A DNA stretch of 36,630 bases from JBBRYK01 sp038237665 (GTDB taxonomy: Bacteria; Actinomycetota; Thermoleophilia; Gaiellales; Gaiellaceae), in assembly GCA_038237665.1 (NCBI GenBank), contig JBBRYK010000022.1, positions 1 to 36,630 on the forward strand. Direction: 5' to 3'. Each line of letters begins with the position of its first letter. Position 1 is the first letter of the stretch. Under the pieces are notes generated by a model. It searched no databases. It worked only from the letters and a program-made list of their open reading frames with translations, and was not told the origin of the DNA. Positions 21,969-29,006 of the stretch are shown here, in pieces. Both the position numbers and the translations under genes were made by a program.

Positions 21969-22571
21969 CTAGCTGCTAGACGGAACCATCTGCCGAGCCC
22001 GCTCGAGCAGCTCCTGAAGGTCGAAGCCCTTGGCCAGAAAGCCGGACGCGCCCCGCTCCGTGGCCTCTGCCATCGACGTCTCGTCGACCTGGCCGCTGAA
22101 CATGAGCACCGGGATCGAGCCGGCGCCGTGGCGCTCCTGGACGCGCCGGAGCATCTCCCACCCGTCGACCTGCGGCATCATCACATCGAGGAGGATCAGA
22201 TCGGGCAGGCGCTCGTCGAGGAGCGCCAAGCCCTCCTCGGCACTCGCGGCCTCGCGCACCGTGTAGCCCTCGAGCTCGAGGTTGGCGCGGACGAATGCGC
22301 GGACGCCGTCGTCGTCGTCGACGATCAGGACGAGCGGCCCGGAAGGCTCGACGGTCTGACCCGAGTTCTCGAGGAACATGTCGAGATCCCTCCGCCGGTA
22401 GCGCCGGTGTCCACCGGGTGTCTTGAATGCGGGCACGCGTCCCGAATCCGTCCACTTGCGGATGGTGCTTTGAGCGACGCCGAGGTATTTCGCGGCCTGA
22501 CCCAGAGTCAGCCAGTCCAGATCCCCCGGGCGCTCGACCCGCCTGCCACGAAACCGGTCGGCGCTCACCAA
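21969..22571 (-). CDS. Reverse-order regulator: MerR/excisionase-type HTH followed by a receiver domain
   Basis: This 200-residue protein has an N-terminal DNA-binding domain of the MerR/excisionase type (about 18-67: LTLGQAAKYLGVAQSTIRKW and PAFKTPGGHRRYRR) followed by a CheY-like receiver (about 79-198: VLIVDDDDGVRAF, phosphoacceptor Asp129 in LILLDVMMPQVDGWEML, Lys in SGFLAKGFD). Most response regulators have the receiver first. The start is TTG at 22571, 6 nt after TAGATT (22578-22583, minus strand), or GTG at 22568, 9 nt after it. No kinase is adjacent. It is probably co-transcribed with the PAP2 gene. Confidence 0.85.
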   Translation of the reverse strand: MVSADRFRGRRVERPGDLDWLTLGQAAKYLGVAQSTIRKWTDSGRVPAFKTPGGHRRYRRRDLDMFLENSGQTVEPSGPLVLIVDDDDGVRAFVRANLELEGYTVREAASAEEGLALLDERLPDLILLDVMMPQVDGWEMLRRVQERHGAGSIPVLMFSGQVDETSMAEATERGASGFLAKGFDLQELLERARQMVPSSS

Positions 22572-22617
22572 CGCGGGAATCTAGCGAAACGTGTCACTTT
22601 CTGCGCCGTGCCCCGAT

Positions 22618-22866
22618 CTAGCTCTTTCTAACCGTGACCGTTCTGGTCACGGGCGGCAGCGGCACCGGCTTGAGCTGCCGCGTTTGCGTCTTCGTGTCGC
22701 CGGTCCGCGGGTTCTCGTGCAGCGATTCGCCGAGCGCAATCCCGACCGCGAAGACCGCCGCCACGAGGACGAGCCACAAGACGACCTTCAGGGCAAGGCG
22801 TATGCGACTGCGGCGGGGTGGGCGCCGTGGACGGGGCGCGTACGGCGACGTCGGCAACGTGCTCAT
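22618..22866 (-). CDS. Small single-pass membrane protein
   Basis: This 82-residue protein has a Pro/Arg-rich N-terminus (PYAPRPRRPPRRSRIR), one membrane helix (LKVVLWLVLVAAVFAVGIAL) and a short outward tail rich in Thr, Pro and Arg. ATG at 22866 overlaps the stop of the upstream gene (ATGA), so the two are translationally coupled. It is the last gene of the divIC-DUF501 group in this direction. I recognise no family; a role with the division genes is only suggested by position. Confidence 0.7.
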   Translation of the reverse strand: MSTLPTSPYAPRPRRPPRRSRIRLALKVVLWLVLVAAVFAVGIALGESLHENPRTGDTKTQTRQLKPVPLPPVTRTVTVRKS

Positions 22867-23180
22867 GGGTCGAAGTCCCGGGCGGCGCGGGAGTAGAGGT
22901 GGAAAGCCGCGTCTTCGGCGGTGGCCAGGTCGCCCGGTCCGGGCGGGAGGACGCGCGACGAGAAGATGTCGCGACTCCAGCTCTCGGCGCGGCGGTACTC
23001 GTCGGCCAGCTCCTGAAGCGTGAAGACCTGACCGATCCGGCGCCGGAGCTCCTCGGTGAGCGCATCGACCTGGGCGGCGAGCCGCTCGTAGCGAACGGGA
23101 TCGCCTGAAATCGACTGCAGCCGGCGATGCCCCTCGACCCATTGCTGCCGCGCAACCTCGACCTCGACCTGAACCGACAT
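22863..23180 (-). CDS. Hypothetical helical protein next to DUF501
   Basis: This 105-residue protein is predicted to be mostly helical. It starts MSVQVEVEVARQQWVEGHRRL, includes ERLAAQVDALTEELRRRIGQ (coiled-coil-like heptads) and FTLQELADEYRRAESWSRDI, and ends ARDFDP. I do not recognise a family. ATG at 23180 is preceded by TAGCAT (23190-23195, minus strand) with 9 nt between. The 15-base promoter sequence CTAGCATCCGGCGCC is shared exactly with the gene at 7190. It overlaps the following small membrane protein gene by 4 nt. Confidence 0.7.
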   Translation of the reverse strand: MSVQVEVEVARQQWVEGHRRLQSISGDPVRYERLAAQVDALTEELRRRIGQVFTLQELADEYRRAESWSRDIFSSRVLPPGPGDLATAEDAAFHLYSRAARDFDP

Positions 23181-23192
23181 TGGCGCCGGATG

Positions 23193-23684
23193 CTAGAGGC
23201 TGCAGCAGCGGTCGGGCCAGAGCGGCTCGAGCTCGGCGAGGATCCGCTCACCCAGGTCGTAGCCCGGGTTCGCAAGGGCGAACGCCGCGTGGGCATGCAG
23301 GCACTTGAGGCTGCCGGTTCGACTCGACCCGCCGATTCCGAGCTCGAGCGAGGCGCCGTCGTCGCGACCGGCAGCCCCGGCGGCCAGTCGCCGCCGCAGC
23401 GCTCGCTGTTCCCCCTGGGCCCGGTCGAGGCTCTCGGCAAGCGCCGTGTCATTCCGGACCGCCGCGCCCCAGCGTTCGATGCCCCCGGCGGCCTCGATCC
23501 GTGAGATCGCCGTCACGAGGTGCCGGCAGGTGACGTAGTAGGTGGTCGGAAACGGTTCGCCATTGGTGTCGTAGGGCTCCTGCTCGGTGACCGCCGGAGC
23601 TCCGAACGGGCAACGGACGACGACTTGGCGCATGGCCCGCGGCGGGCGTCCGAGCTGGCGCTCGACGAGGGCACGATCGTCCAC
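23193..23684 (-). CDS. DUF501 family protein
   Basis: This 163-residue protein contains the family blocks RCPFGAPAVTEQEPY, GEPFPTTYYVTC, ISRIEAAGGIERW and GSLKCLHAHAAFALANPGYD followed by GERILAELEPLW. The His/Cys-rich KCLHAHAA block suggests metal binding. DUF501 genes sit next to the septum protein DivIC/FtsB in most actinobacteria, as here, but function is unknown. GTG at 23684 follows TACGAT (23692-23697, minus strand) by 7 nt; the 17-bp gap to the divIC stop leaves no room for a leader. Confidence 0.92.
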   Translation of the reverse strand: MDDRALVERQLGRPPRAMRQVVVRCPFGAPAVTEQEPYDTNGEPFPTTYYVTCRHLVTAISRIEAAGGIERWGAAVRNDTALAESLDRAQGEQRALRRRLAAGAAGRDDGASLELGIGGSSRTGSLKCLHAHAAFALANPGYDLGERILAELEPLWPDRCCSL

Positions 23685-23701
23685 GCCTTCGATCGTAGTT
23701 A

Positions 23702-24022
23702 CTAGGGGCTTGCGTGCTTCGCGGCTGCCTGCGCGCGACGCCAGGCGGCCACGCCCTTGACGATGAAGAGGCGCTCGCCCGGCTTGACCAGCCCGAGCCG
23801 CCGGGCCTGGCGAATCAGATCCTCGCCGCTGTCGGCGGCCTGGACCTTCCGCTGCAGCGCGAGCTTGTGGGCCCGAAGGGACCGAACCTCGGCCCTGCGC
23901 TGCGCGAGGTCGGCGCGGGTGCTCAGGTAGCTCCGGAGCGGCTTGTAGTAGAGGAAGCCGATCAGCAGGACGACGAGAAGCGCGAGCCAGCGCGCGCGCA
24001 GCCGGGGCCGGAGGATGCGCAT
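23702..24022 (-). CDS. Septum formation initiator (DivIC/FtsB-like)
   Basis: This 106-residue bitopic protein has a short basic cytoplasmic N-terminus (MRILRPRLRARW), one membrane helix (LALLVVLLIGFLYYKPL) and an outward coiled coil (RADLAQRRAEVRSLRAHKLALQRKV). The family signature LIRQARRLGLVKPGERLFIV follows. DivIC/FtsB forms the divisome complex with FtsL and FtsQ. ATG at 24022 matches the family start; there is no Shine-Dalgarno and, unlike its neighbours, no -10 box close to the ATG, so it may have a longer leader within the structured region upstream. Confidence 0.9.
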   Translation of the reverse strand: MRILRPRLRARWLALLVVLLIGFLYYKPLRSYLSTRADLAQRRAEVRSLRAHKLALQRKVQAADSGEDLIRQARRLGLVKPGERLFIVKGVAAWRRAQAAAKHASP

Positions 24023-24230
24023 CGTTCGGCCACGTTCGCCGGGACCGCCAAGGGTCCTTTGGACGATCGGCCAGAAAGTCTGACCGGCCAATCGTCCCTC
24101 TGAACTCTGTACCTCGCGCCCCGAAACCCGTTAGCCCGCCTGCGGCGGGCTGGGCGGACCCAATTGCCTATTCGGCCCCGCGCCGGAGGCGCGGACTGAC
24201 TTTCGGGCCGGGCGGTGCTCGCGAAGGATG
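24023..24230 (-). other. Structured intergenic region upstream of divIC (possible leader RNA)
   Basis: Several strong inverted repeats lie here. GGACGATCGGCC (24061-24072) with GGCCAATCGTCC (24086-24097) gives a 12-bp stem, with a G-U pair on the minus strand. AGCCCGCC-TGC-GGCGGGCT is at 24133-24151 and CCGCGCC-GGA-GGCGCGG at 24178-24194. CCCGAAA (24120-24126) with TTTCGGG (24201-24207) would enclose the last two hairpins in a three-way junction. GGACC/GGTCC at 24042-24057 sits near the divIC start. Alternatives are stacked terminators or palindromic repeats. No coding signal is seen. Confidence 0.5.
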
Positions 24231-24264
24231 AAAACGACGATCGGCCGGCCTCTTCGGCCGATCG
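24231..24264 (-). terminator. Probable transcription terminator of pyk
   Basis: On the minus strand, directly after the pyk stop, CGATCGGCCG and CGGCCGATCG (24238-24247 and 24255-24264) form a perfect 10-bp stem with a 7-nt loop. It is followed by TCGTTTT (24237-24231). The T run is short but the stem is strong. Confidence 0.65.
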
Positions 24265-24265
24265 A

Positions 24266-25684
24266 CTAGACCGTGTCGACCTTGATCACGTTCGTGGAGC
24301 CGGGCATGTTCACGGTCGTCCCAGCCGTGAGCACGACTCGATCTCCGGCAGCCACGACACCCGTGTCCCGCGCCGCCTCGAGGGAGCGTGCCCAGAGATC
24401 CTCGACATCCTTGCACTCCGGGATCAGCACCGGGTGGACGCCCCACTCGATCGCGAGCTGGCAGACCGCGTCGGGGTTGTGGGTGAGCGCGATGATCGGG
24501 CGGTGCGGGCGCAGCCTCGCGACCGCCGAGGCCGTCCGGCCGCTGTAGGTGGGGACGACGACCGCTCGGGCCCGGAGCACCTCGGCGAGGTCGCACGCAG
24601 CATTGGACATGGCCTGCCCGACCGTGGGCAGGTCACTCGCGTCGGGCAGCTCGTGGCGGTAGGCGAGGCTCGGCTCAACCGTCCGCGCGATCCGGTCCAT
24701 GAACGAGACCGCCTCGAGCGGGTAGTAGCCGATCGCGGTCTCTTCCGAGAGCATGACCGCCGATGTGCCGTCGAGGATCGCATTCGCGACGTCGCTCGCC
24801 TCGGCCCGCGAGGGCTCGGGATCGTGGACCATCGACTCGAGCATCTGCGTCGCGGTGATGACCGTCTTCCCGCGCTGGAGTGCCTTCAAAATGATCTGCT
24901 TCTGGAGCAGCGGCACCTCGGTGGGCCCGATCTCGACTCCGAGGTCGCCGCGGGCGACCATCAGTGCGTCGGACTCGGCGACGATCTCGTCGAGCGCCGC
25001 GACCGCCTCGGCCTTCTCGATCTTGGCGATCACGTTCGCGTGCGAGCCCGCCGATTCGATCAGGGCGCGGAGGTCGCGAACGTCGGCCGCGGACCGCACG
25101 AAAGAGAGGGCGATGAAGTCGACTCCGAGCCCGAGTGCGAACTCGAGATCGTCCAGGTCCTTGCTCGTCAGCGAAGGAATCGGGAGCGGGACACCCGGCA
25201 GGTTGACGCCCTTGTGGGAGGAGACGGGGCCGCCGGTGACGACCAGGCAGCGTGCTCTCCCTTCCGCCACGTCCTCGACGCGCAGCCGAACGGTGCCGTC
25301 GGCGACGAGCACATCGTGGCCCGGCTGAAGGACCTCCCCGATTACCGCCGGCGCCACCGGCAGGTCACCGTCGCGTGCCATGGCCTCGCCCGCGACCACG
25401 ACCTCGTCCCCCGCGACGAGAACGCGGAGGCCGGGAAGGTCGGCGATCCTGAGCTTCGGCCCCTGGAGATCGGCGATCAGCGCGACCGCGCGGCCGGCCT
25501 CCGCCTGCAGCTCGCGGACGTGCCGGGCAACCTCGGCGTGCTGCGCGTGCTCGCCGTGCGAAAAGTTGAGCCGGGCGCCGTCCATTCCACTCGCGATCAG
25601 CCTCGCGAGCAGCTCACGCGACTGGGTGGCAGGGCCGATCGTGGCAACGATCTTGGTTCGCCGAGGATCGCGGGAAACCGCCAT
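24266..25684 (-). CDS. pyk: Pyruvate kinase
   Basis: This 472-residue enzyme transfers phosphate from phosphoenolpyruvate to ADP in the last step of glycolysis. It opens RRTKIVATIGPATQS and has the family landmarks NFSHGEH, the active-site signature VIAKIEKAEAV, RGDLGVEI, and TATQMLESM. The B domain is present in the middle and the C-terminal domain ends NVIKVDTV; overall length is normal. ATG at 25684 follows TACGCT (25691-25696, minus strand) by 6 nt, giving it its own leaderless promoter although it lies downstream of eno. A hairpin terminator follows the stop. Confidence 0.97.
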   Translation of the reverse strand: MAVSRDPRRTKIVATIGPATQSRELLARLIASGMDGARLNFSHGEHAQHAEVARHVRELQAEAGRAVALIADLQGPKLRIADLPGLRVLVAGDEVVVAGEAMARDGDLPVAPAVIGEVLQPGHDVLVADGTVRLRVEDVAEGRARCLVVTGGPVSSHKGVNLPGVPLPIPSLTSKDLDDLEFALGLGVDFIALSFVRSAADVRDLRALIESAGSHANVIAKIEKAEAVAALDEIVAESDALMVARGDLGVEIGPTEVPLLQKQIILKALQRGKTVITATQMLESMVHDPEPSRAEASDVANAILDGTSAVMLSEETAIGYYPLEAVSFMDRIARTVEPSLAYRHELPDASDLPTVGQAMSNAACDLAEVLRARAVVVPTYSGRTASAVARLRPHRPIIALTHNPDAVCQLAIEWGVHPVLIPECKDVEDLWARSLEAARDTGVVAAGDRVVLTAGTTVNMPGSTNVIKVDTV

Positions 25685-25709
25685 GCGTCAAGCGTAGCCA
25701 GACCCGGCA

Positions 25710-25840
25710 TCACTGCCAGGCCAGCACCTGCACGCCCTCCCACCACTGGGGCCGGCCGCGATCCTTGCCGGCGATCTCGATCAGCAGCGTCGCCCGCGGT
25801 TGGCCGGCCAGATAGTCCTTAGGAACCGCTCCGGGTTCAC
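25710..25840 (-). pseudogene. Remnant of a small gene between eno and pyk
   Basis: A GTG at 25840 overlaps the eno stop (GTGA), a coupled start like others in this operon, and begins NPERFLRTIWP. In another frame the gap ends with a protein-like tail LAGQPRATLLIEIAGKDRG followed by WWEGVQVLAWQ and TGA at 25710-25712. The span of 131 bp is not a multiple of three, so start and end cannot belong to one intact frame. The simplest reading is a small gene that lost its middle by an out-of-frame deletion. I do not recognise the parent family. Confidence 0.45.
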
Positions 25841-27117
25841 GAACGCTTCACGCGCGGGAAGGCCGACCACCCGGGATAGGCGGCCGCCTCGCCGAGCTCC
25901 TCCTCGATCCTCAGCAGCTGGTTGTACTTCGCCACCCGGTCCGTCCGTGACGGTGCTCCGGTCTTGATCTGGCCGGTGCCCGTAGCGACCGCAAGATCCG
26001 CGATCGTCGTGTCCTCGGTCTCGCCCGAGCGGTGGGAGATCACGGCCCCGTAGCCGTGGGAGCGCGCCAGCGCGATCGCATCGAGGGTCTCGGTCAGCGT
26101 CCCGATCTGGTTCACCTTGATCAGAATCGCGTTGGCGACGCCTTCGTCGATCCCGCGTTGAAGCCGCTCCACATTCGTGACGAACAGGTCGTCGCCGACG
26201 AGCTGGAGACGGTCGCCGAGCTCGTCGGTCAGCGCCTTCCATGCTCCCCACTCGTCCTCTCCGAGCCCGTCCTCGACGGATAGCAGCGGGAAGCGCTCGG
26301 CGAGCGAGCGGTACTTCTCGATCATCCCGGCGCCGTCGAGGATCTCGCCCTCGACGTGATAACCGCCCTCCTTGTAGAACTCCGACGCCGCCGGATCCAG
26401 GGCAATTCCGACGCGGTCGCGGTGGCCCGCCCGCTCCGCCGCTTCGAGGATCGCCTCAATCGCCTCTGCGGCGCTCGAGAGGTTCGGTGCGAAGCCTCCC
26501 TCGTCCCCGACGGCGGTCGAGAGGCCGCGCTCGTGGAAGAGCGCCTTGAGCGTCTGGAAGACCTCGGCGCCGATCCTGAGGGCCTCCGCGAAGCTGTCCG
26601 CGCCGGCGGGGACGACCATGAACTCCTGGAAGTCGATCGAGTTGTCGGCGTGCACACCGCCGTTGACGACGTTCATCATCGGCACGGGCAGGACGTGGGC
26701 GTCGGCCCCTCCGATCCAACGGTAGAGCGATACCTCTGCCTCGGCCGCGGCGGCCTTCGCGACCGCGAGCGAGCAACCGAGGATCGCATTCGCCCCGAGC
26801 CGCGACTTGTTGCGCGTTCCGTCCAGCTCGATCAGGGCCGAGTCGATCGCACGCTGCTCGCGCGGGTCGCGGCCCCGTAGCGCCGGGGCAAGCTCGGTCT
26901 CGACGTTGGAGACCGCCTTCAGCACCCCCTTGCCGAGATACGCGCGCGGGTCGCCGTCGCGCAGCTCGACCGCTTCGTGCTCGCCGGTCGAGGCGCCGGA
27001 CGGGACAGCGGCGCGGCCGAGCGCACCCGACTCGAGCAGGACGTCGACCTCGATCGTCGGATTCCCGCGCGAGTCGAAGATTTGCCGCGCGTGAACGCGG
27101 GCGATTGCACTGGTCAT
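25837..27117 (-). CDS. eno: Enolase
   Basis: This 426-residue enolase converts 2-phosphoglycerate to phosphoenolpyruvate. It opens with AIARVHARQIFDSRGNPTIEV, has the loop SGASTGEHEAVELRD, DFQEFMVVP, the metal-binding and catalytic region LLSVEDGLGEDEW, and the signature ILIKVNQIGTLTET near the C-terminus. Length is standard. ATG at 27117 overlaps the mazG stop (ATGA), so expression is coupled to mazG; the eno-pyk neighbourhood groups the last two glycolytic steps. Confidence 0.97.
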   Translation of the reverse strand: MTSAIARVHARQIFDSRGNPTIEVDVLLESGALGRAAVPSGASTGEHEAVELRDGDPRAYLGKGVLKAVSNVETELAPALRGRDPREQRAIDSALIELDGTRNKSRLGANAILGCSLAVAKAAAAEAEVSLYRWIGGADAHVLPVPMMNVVNGGVHADNSIDFQEFMVVPAGADSFAEALRIGAEVFQTLKALFHERGLSTAVGDEGGFAPNLSSAAEAIEAILEAAERAGHRDRVGIALDPAASEFYKEGGYHVEGEILDGAGMIEKYRSLAERFPLLSVEDGLGEDEWGAWKALTDELGDRLQLVGDDLFVTNVERLQRGIDEGVANAILIKVNQIGTLTETLDAIALARSHGYGAVISHRSGETEDTTIADLAVATGTGQIKTGAPSRTDRVAKYNQLLRIEEELGEAAAYPGWSAFPRVKRS

Positions 27118-27926
27118 TTGCCGGCCTCCTTGGCGAGATCGAAGAAACGGTCCTGTTCGGCGAGCTCGAGATCGGGAAAGGACCGCCCCTCGGCGGCGGC
27201 CAGCTCCGAGGCGTGCTCGACACGGTCGACGAAGCGGCCGCTCGCGCGCCGGAGCTCGAGCTCGGGATCCGCGTTGAGCTTCCTGGCGACGTTCACGGCG
27301 GCGAAGAGCAGGTCGCCCAGCTCCTCGGCCTGCCGCTCGTCGGGAGGATTCTCGGGCGCCGGCTCAGACGCGTCCGCGAGCTCCGCCCTCAGCTCGGCGA
27401 GCTCGTCCTCGAGATCGGTGACCGCCCCCGCGACGTCTGGATACTCGAAGCCGATCGCGGCTGCCCGGCGCTGCACCTTGCGCGCATACAGAAGCGCCGG
27501 GAGCGAGCCGGGAACGTCGTGGAAGATCCCCTCGCGCCCCTCGTGCTCGCGCTTGATGCGTTCCCAGTTCTCGCACACGCGCCCCGCCGTCCGTGCCTCG
27601 ACGTCCCCGAAGACGTGCGGGTGGCGAGCGACCAGCTTCGCGTGGATCCCGCGCGCGACCTGTTCGAGGTTCCCGTTTCCCTGCTCCTGGAGCAGCAGGG
27701 CCAGGAACACGACCTGAAAGAGCAGGTCGCCGAGCTCGTCCACCAGCTTCGCATCGTCGCCTGCGAGTGCCGCGTCGGCCGTCTCGTACGCCTCCTCGAC
27801 CGTGTGCGGCACGATCGTCTTCGCGGTCTGCTCACGGTCCCAGGGACAGTCGCGACGCAGCCGTTCCGCGAGCTCCTGGAGCTCCAGGAGCGCGGACGCG
27901 AGGCCCTCCGGCCCCGGGGTGCTCAC
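27114..27926 (-). CDS. mazG: MazG nucleoside triphosphate pyrophosphohydrolase
   Basis: This 270-residue, two-domain MazG protein hydrolyses NTPs to NMPs and pyrophosphate. The N-terminal domain shows CPWDREQTAKTIVPHTVEE and the acidic helix DDAKLVDELGDLLFQVVF; the C-terminal domain repeats the metal motif as RQAEELGDLLFAAVNVARKL. The C-terminal domain of such proteins normally holds the activity. GTG at 27926 overlaps the parvulin gene's stop (GTGA) and the 3' end overlaps eno. Next to eno is the usual actinobacterial position. Confidence 0.94.
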   Translation of the reverse strand: MSTPGPEGLASALLELQELAERLRRDCPWDREQTAKTIVPHTVEEAYETADAALAGDDAKLVDELGDLLFQVVFLALLLQEQGNGNLEQVARGIHAKLVARHPHVFGDVEARTAGRVCENWERIKREHEGREGIFHDVPGSLPALLYARKVQRRAAAIGFEYPDVAGAVTDLEDELAELRAELADASEPAPENPPDERQAEELGDLLFAAVNVARKLNADPELELRRASGRFVDRVEHASELAAAEGRSFPDLELAEQDRFFDLAKEAGK

Positions 27927-28975
27927 CCCGTGGTCGTCGCGGCGGTCGACGTCGTCGACGAGGTCGTCGCCGGGGGCTCGTAGCCGGCGGCGTACTTGAC
28001 CTGCTGTGCGTACTCCTTCTTCAGGTCGTCCTGGAACTTCTGCAGCTTCGCGTTCCGCGCCGTCGAGAGGAGCTGCTGCTTGATCGCCGCCTTGACCTGC
28101 GCGAACGGGGTCGCCTTGCGCGGATGGATGTTCGAGAGCGCCTGGATGACGTGGTAGCCGTACTGCGTCTTCACCGGCTTCGAGATCTCGTTCAGCTTGA
28201 GCTGGAAGGCGGTCTTGTCGAACTCCGGGACCGTCTGGCCCCGGGTGACCGTCAGCTTGCCGCCCTGATTCTTCGAGCCGGGGTCGGTCGAGTACTTCTT
28301 CGCCAGCGCCGCGAAATTGCTCTTGGCCTTGATGCAGGGCGACGCGCTGCCGCACAGCTGGCTGTAAATCGTGTCAGCGAGCGTCTTGGACTTGACCAGG
28401 ATGTGCCTGACGTCCCGCGACTCCGGCGTCGAGTACAGCTGCGGGTGCTGGAGGTAGTACGCGTGCACCTCGTCGTCGGTGACCGAGATGCCGGCGGTGA
28501 CTTTCTTCGAGATGCCTTCCTGGACCAGGAGGGCGCGAATGTCGTCGCGCACATCGGAGTCCGTCGACCCCTGCTTCTTCAGAGCGGCGAGGTACGCCTT
28601 CTCCTTGCCGCCGAAGTACTGCTTGATGATCTGCGTGCGCCGCTTGTCGATGTCGGCGGTCGCGATCTTGACGCCGAGCTGGTCGGCCTTCTGCCCGTAC
28701 TCGATGCGCTCGACCATGAACTTGACCGCGGACTGGACGAGCTGCTGGTAATCGCTCGTGCCCGCCTTCGGAAACGTGCGCTTCTGCGCCTTGTAACCAC
28801 GCCGCGCGCGATCGAGGACACTCTCGAGCTGCGCCTTGGTGATCTGCTTGCCCTTGACCTCCGCGATGACGCCGGTCGGCAGGTTGCTGCCGCCGGTCTT
28901 GGAGCCGCCCCCGCACGCCGTGGCGAGCAGAGCGACCGCAACCGAAAGGAGGACAATGAACCTGGTGTATCTCAT
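27923..28975 (-). CDS. Parvulin-type (PpiC/SurA-like) peptidyl-prolyl isomerase lipoprotein
   Basis: This 350-residue lipoprotein has a signal peptide with lipobox LLATACGGG (Cys about 21), a SurA_N-like helical chaperone region (about 40-190, EVKGKQITKAQLESVLDR), and a PpiC parvulin domain (about 195-305: DVRHILVKSK, AALAKKYSTDPGSKNQGG, VPEFDKTAFQL, TQYGYHVIQ). It probably assists folding of exported proteins at the outer face of the membrane, like PrsA. The Thr/Ser tail is low complexity. ATG at 28975 is preceded by a T6 run and no Shine-Dalgarno. It is 31 bp downstream of mfd. Confidence 0.9.
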   Translation of the reverse strand: MRYTRFIVLLSVAVALLATACGGGSKTGGSNLPTGVIAEVKGKQITKAQLESVLDRARRGYKAQKRTFPKAGTSDYQQLVQSAVKFMVERIEYGQKADQLGVKIATADIDKRRTQIIKQYFGGKEKAYLAALKKQGSTDSDVRDDIRALLVQEGISKKVTAGISVTDDEVHAYYLQHPQLYSTPESRDVRHILVKSKTLADTIYSQLCGSASPCIKAKSNFAALAKKYSTDPGSKNQGGKLTVTRGQTVPEFDKTAFQLKLNEISKPVKTQYGYHVIQALSNIHPRKATPFAQVKAAIKQQLLSTARNAKLQKFQDDLKKEYAQQVKYAAGYEPPATTSSTTSTAATTTG

Positions 28976-29006
28976 GAAAAAACGCGCCGCGAGCAGGCAC
29001 TTTCGT

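Noticed and set aside
24215..25822. Long plus-strand open frame opposite pyk
   Set aside because: Antisense shadow; the minus strand carries a complete pyruvate kinase with all signatures, and the plus-strand translation is low-complexity Arg/Asp/Gly-rich.
28976..29006. Rho-independent terminator between mfd and the parvulin gene
   Set aside because: There is a T6 run, but no convincing GC-rich stem directly before it; co-transcription remains possible.
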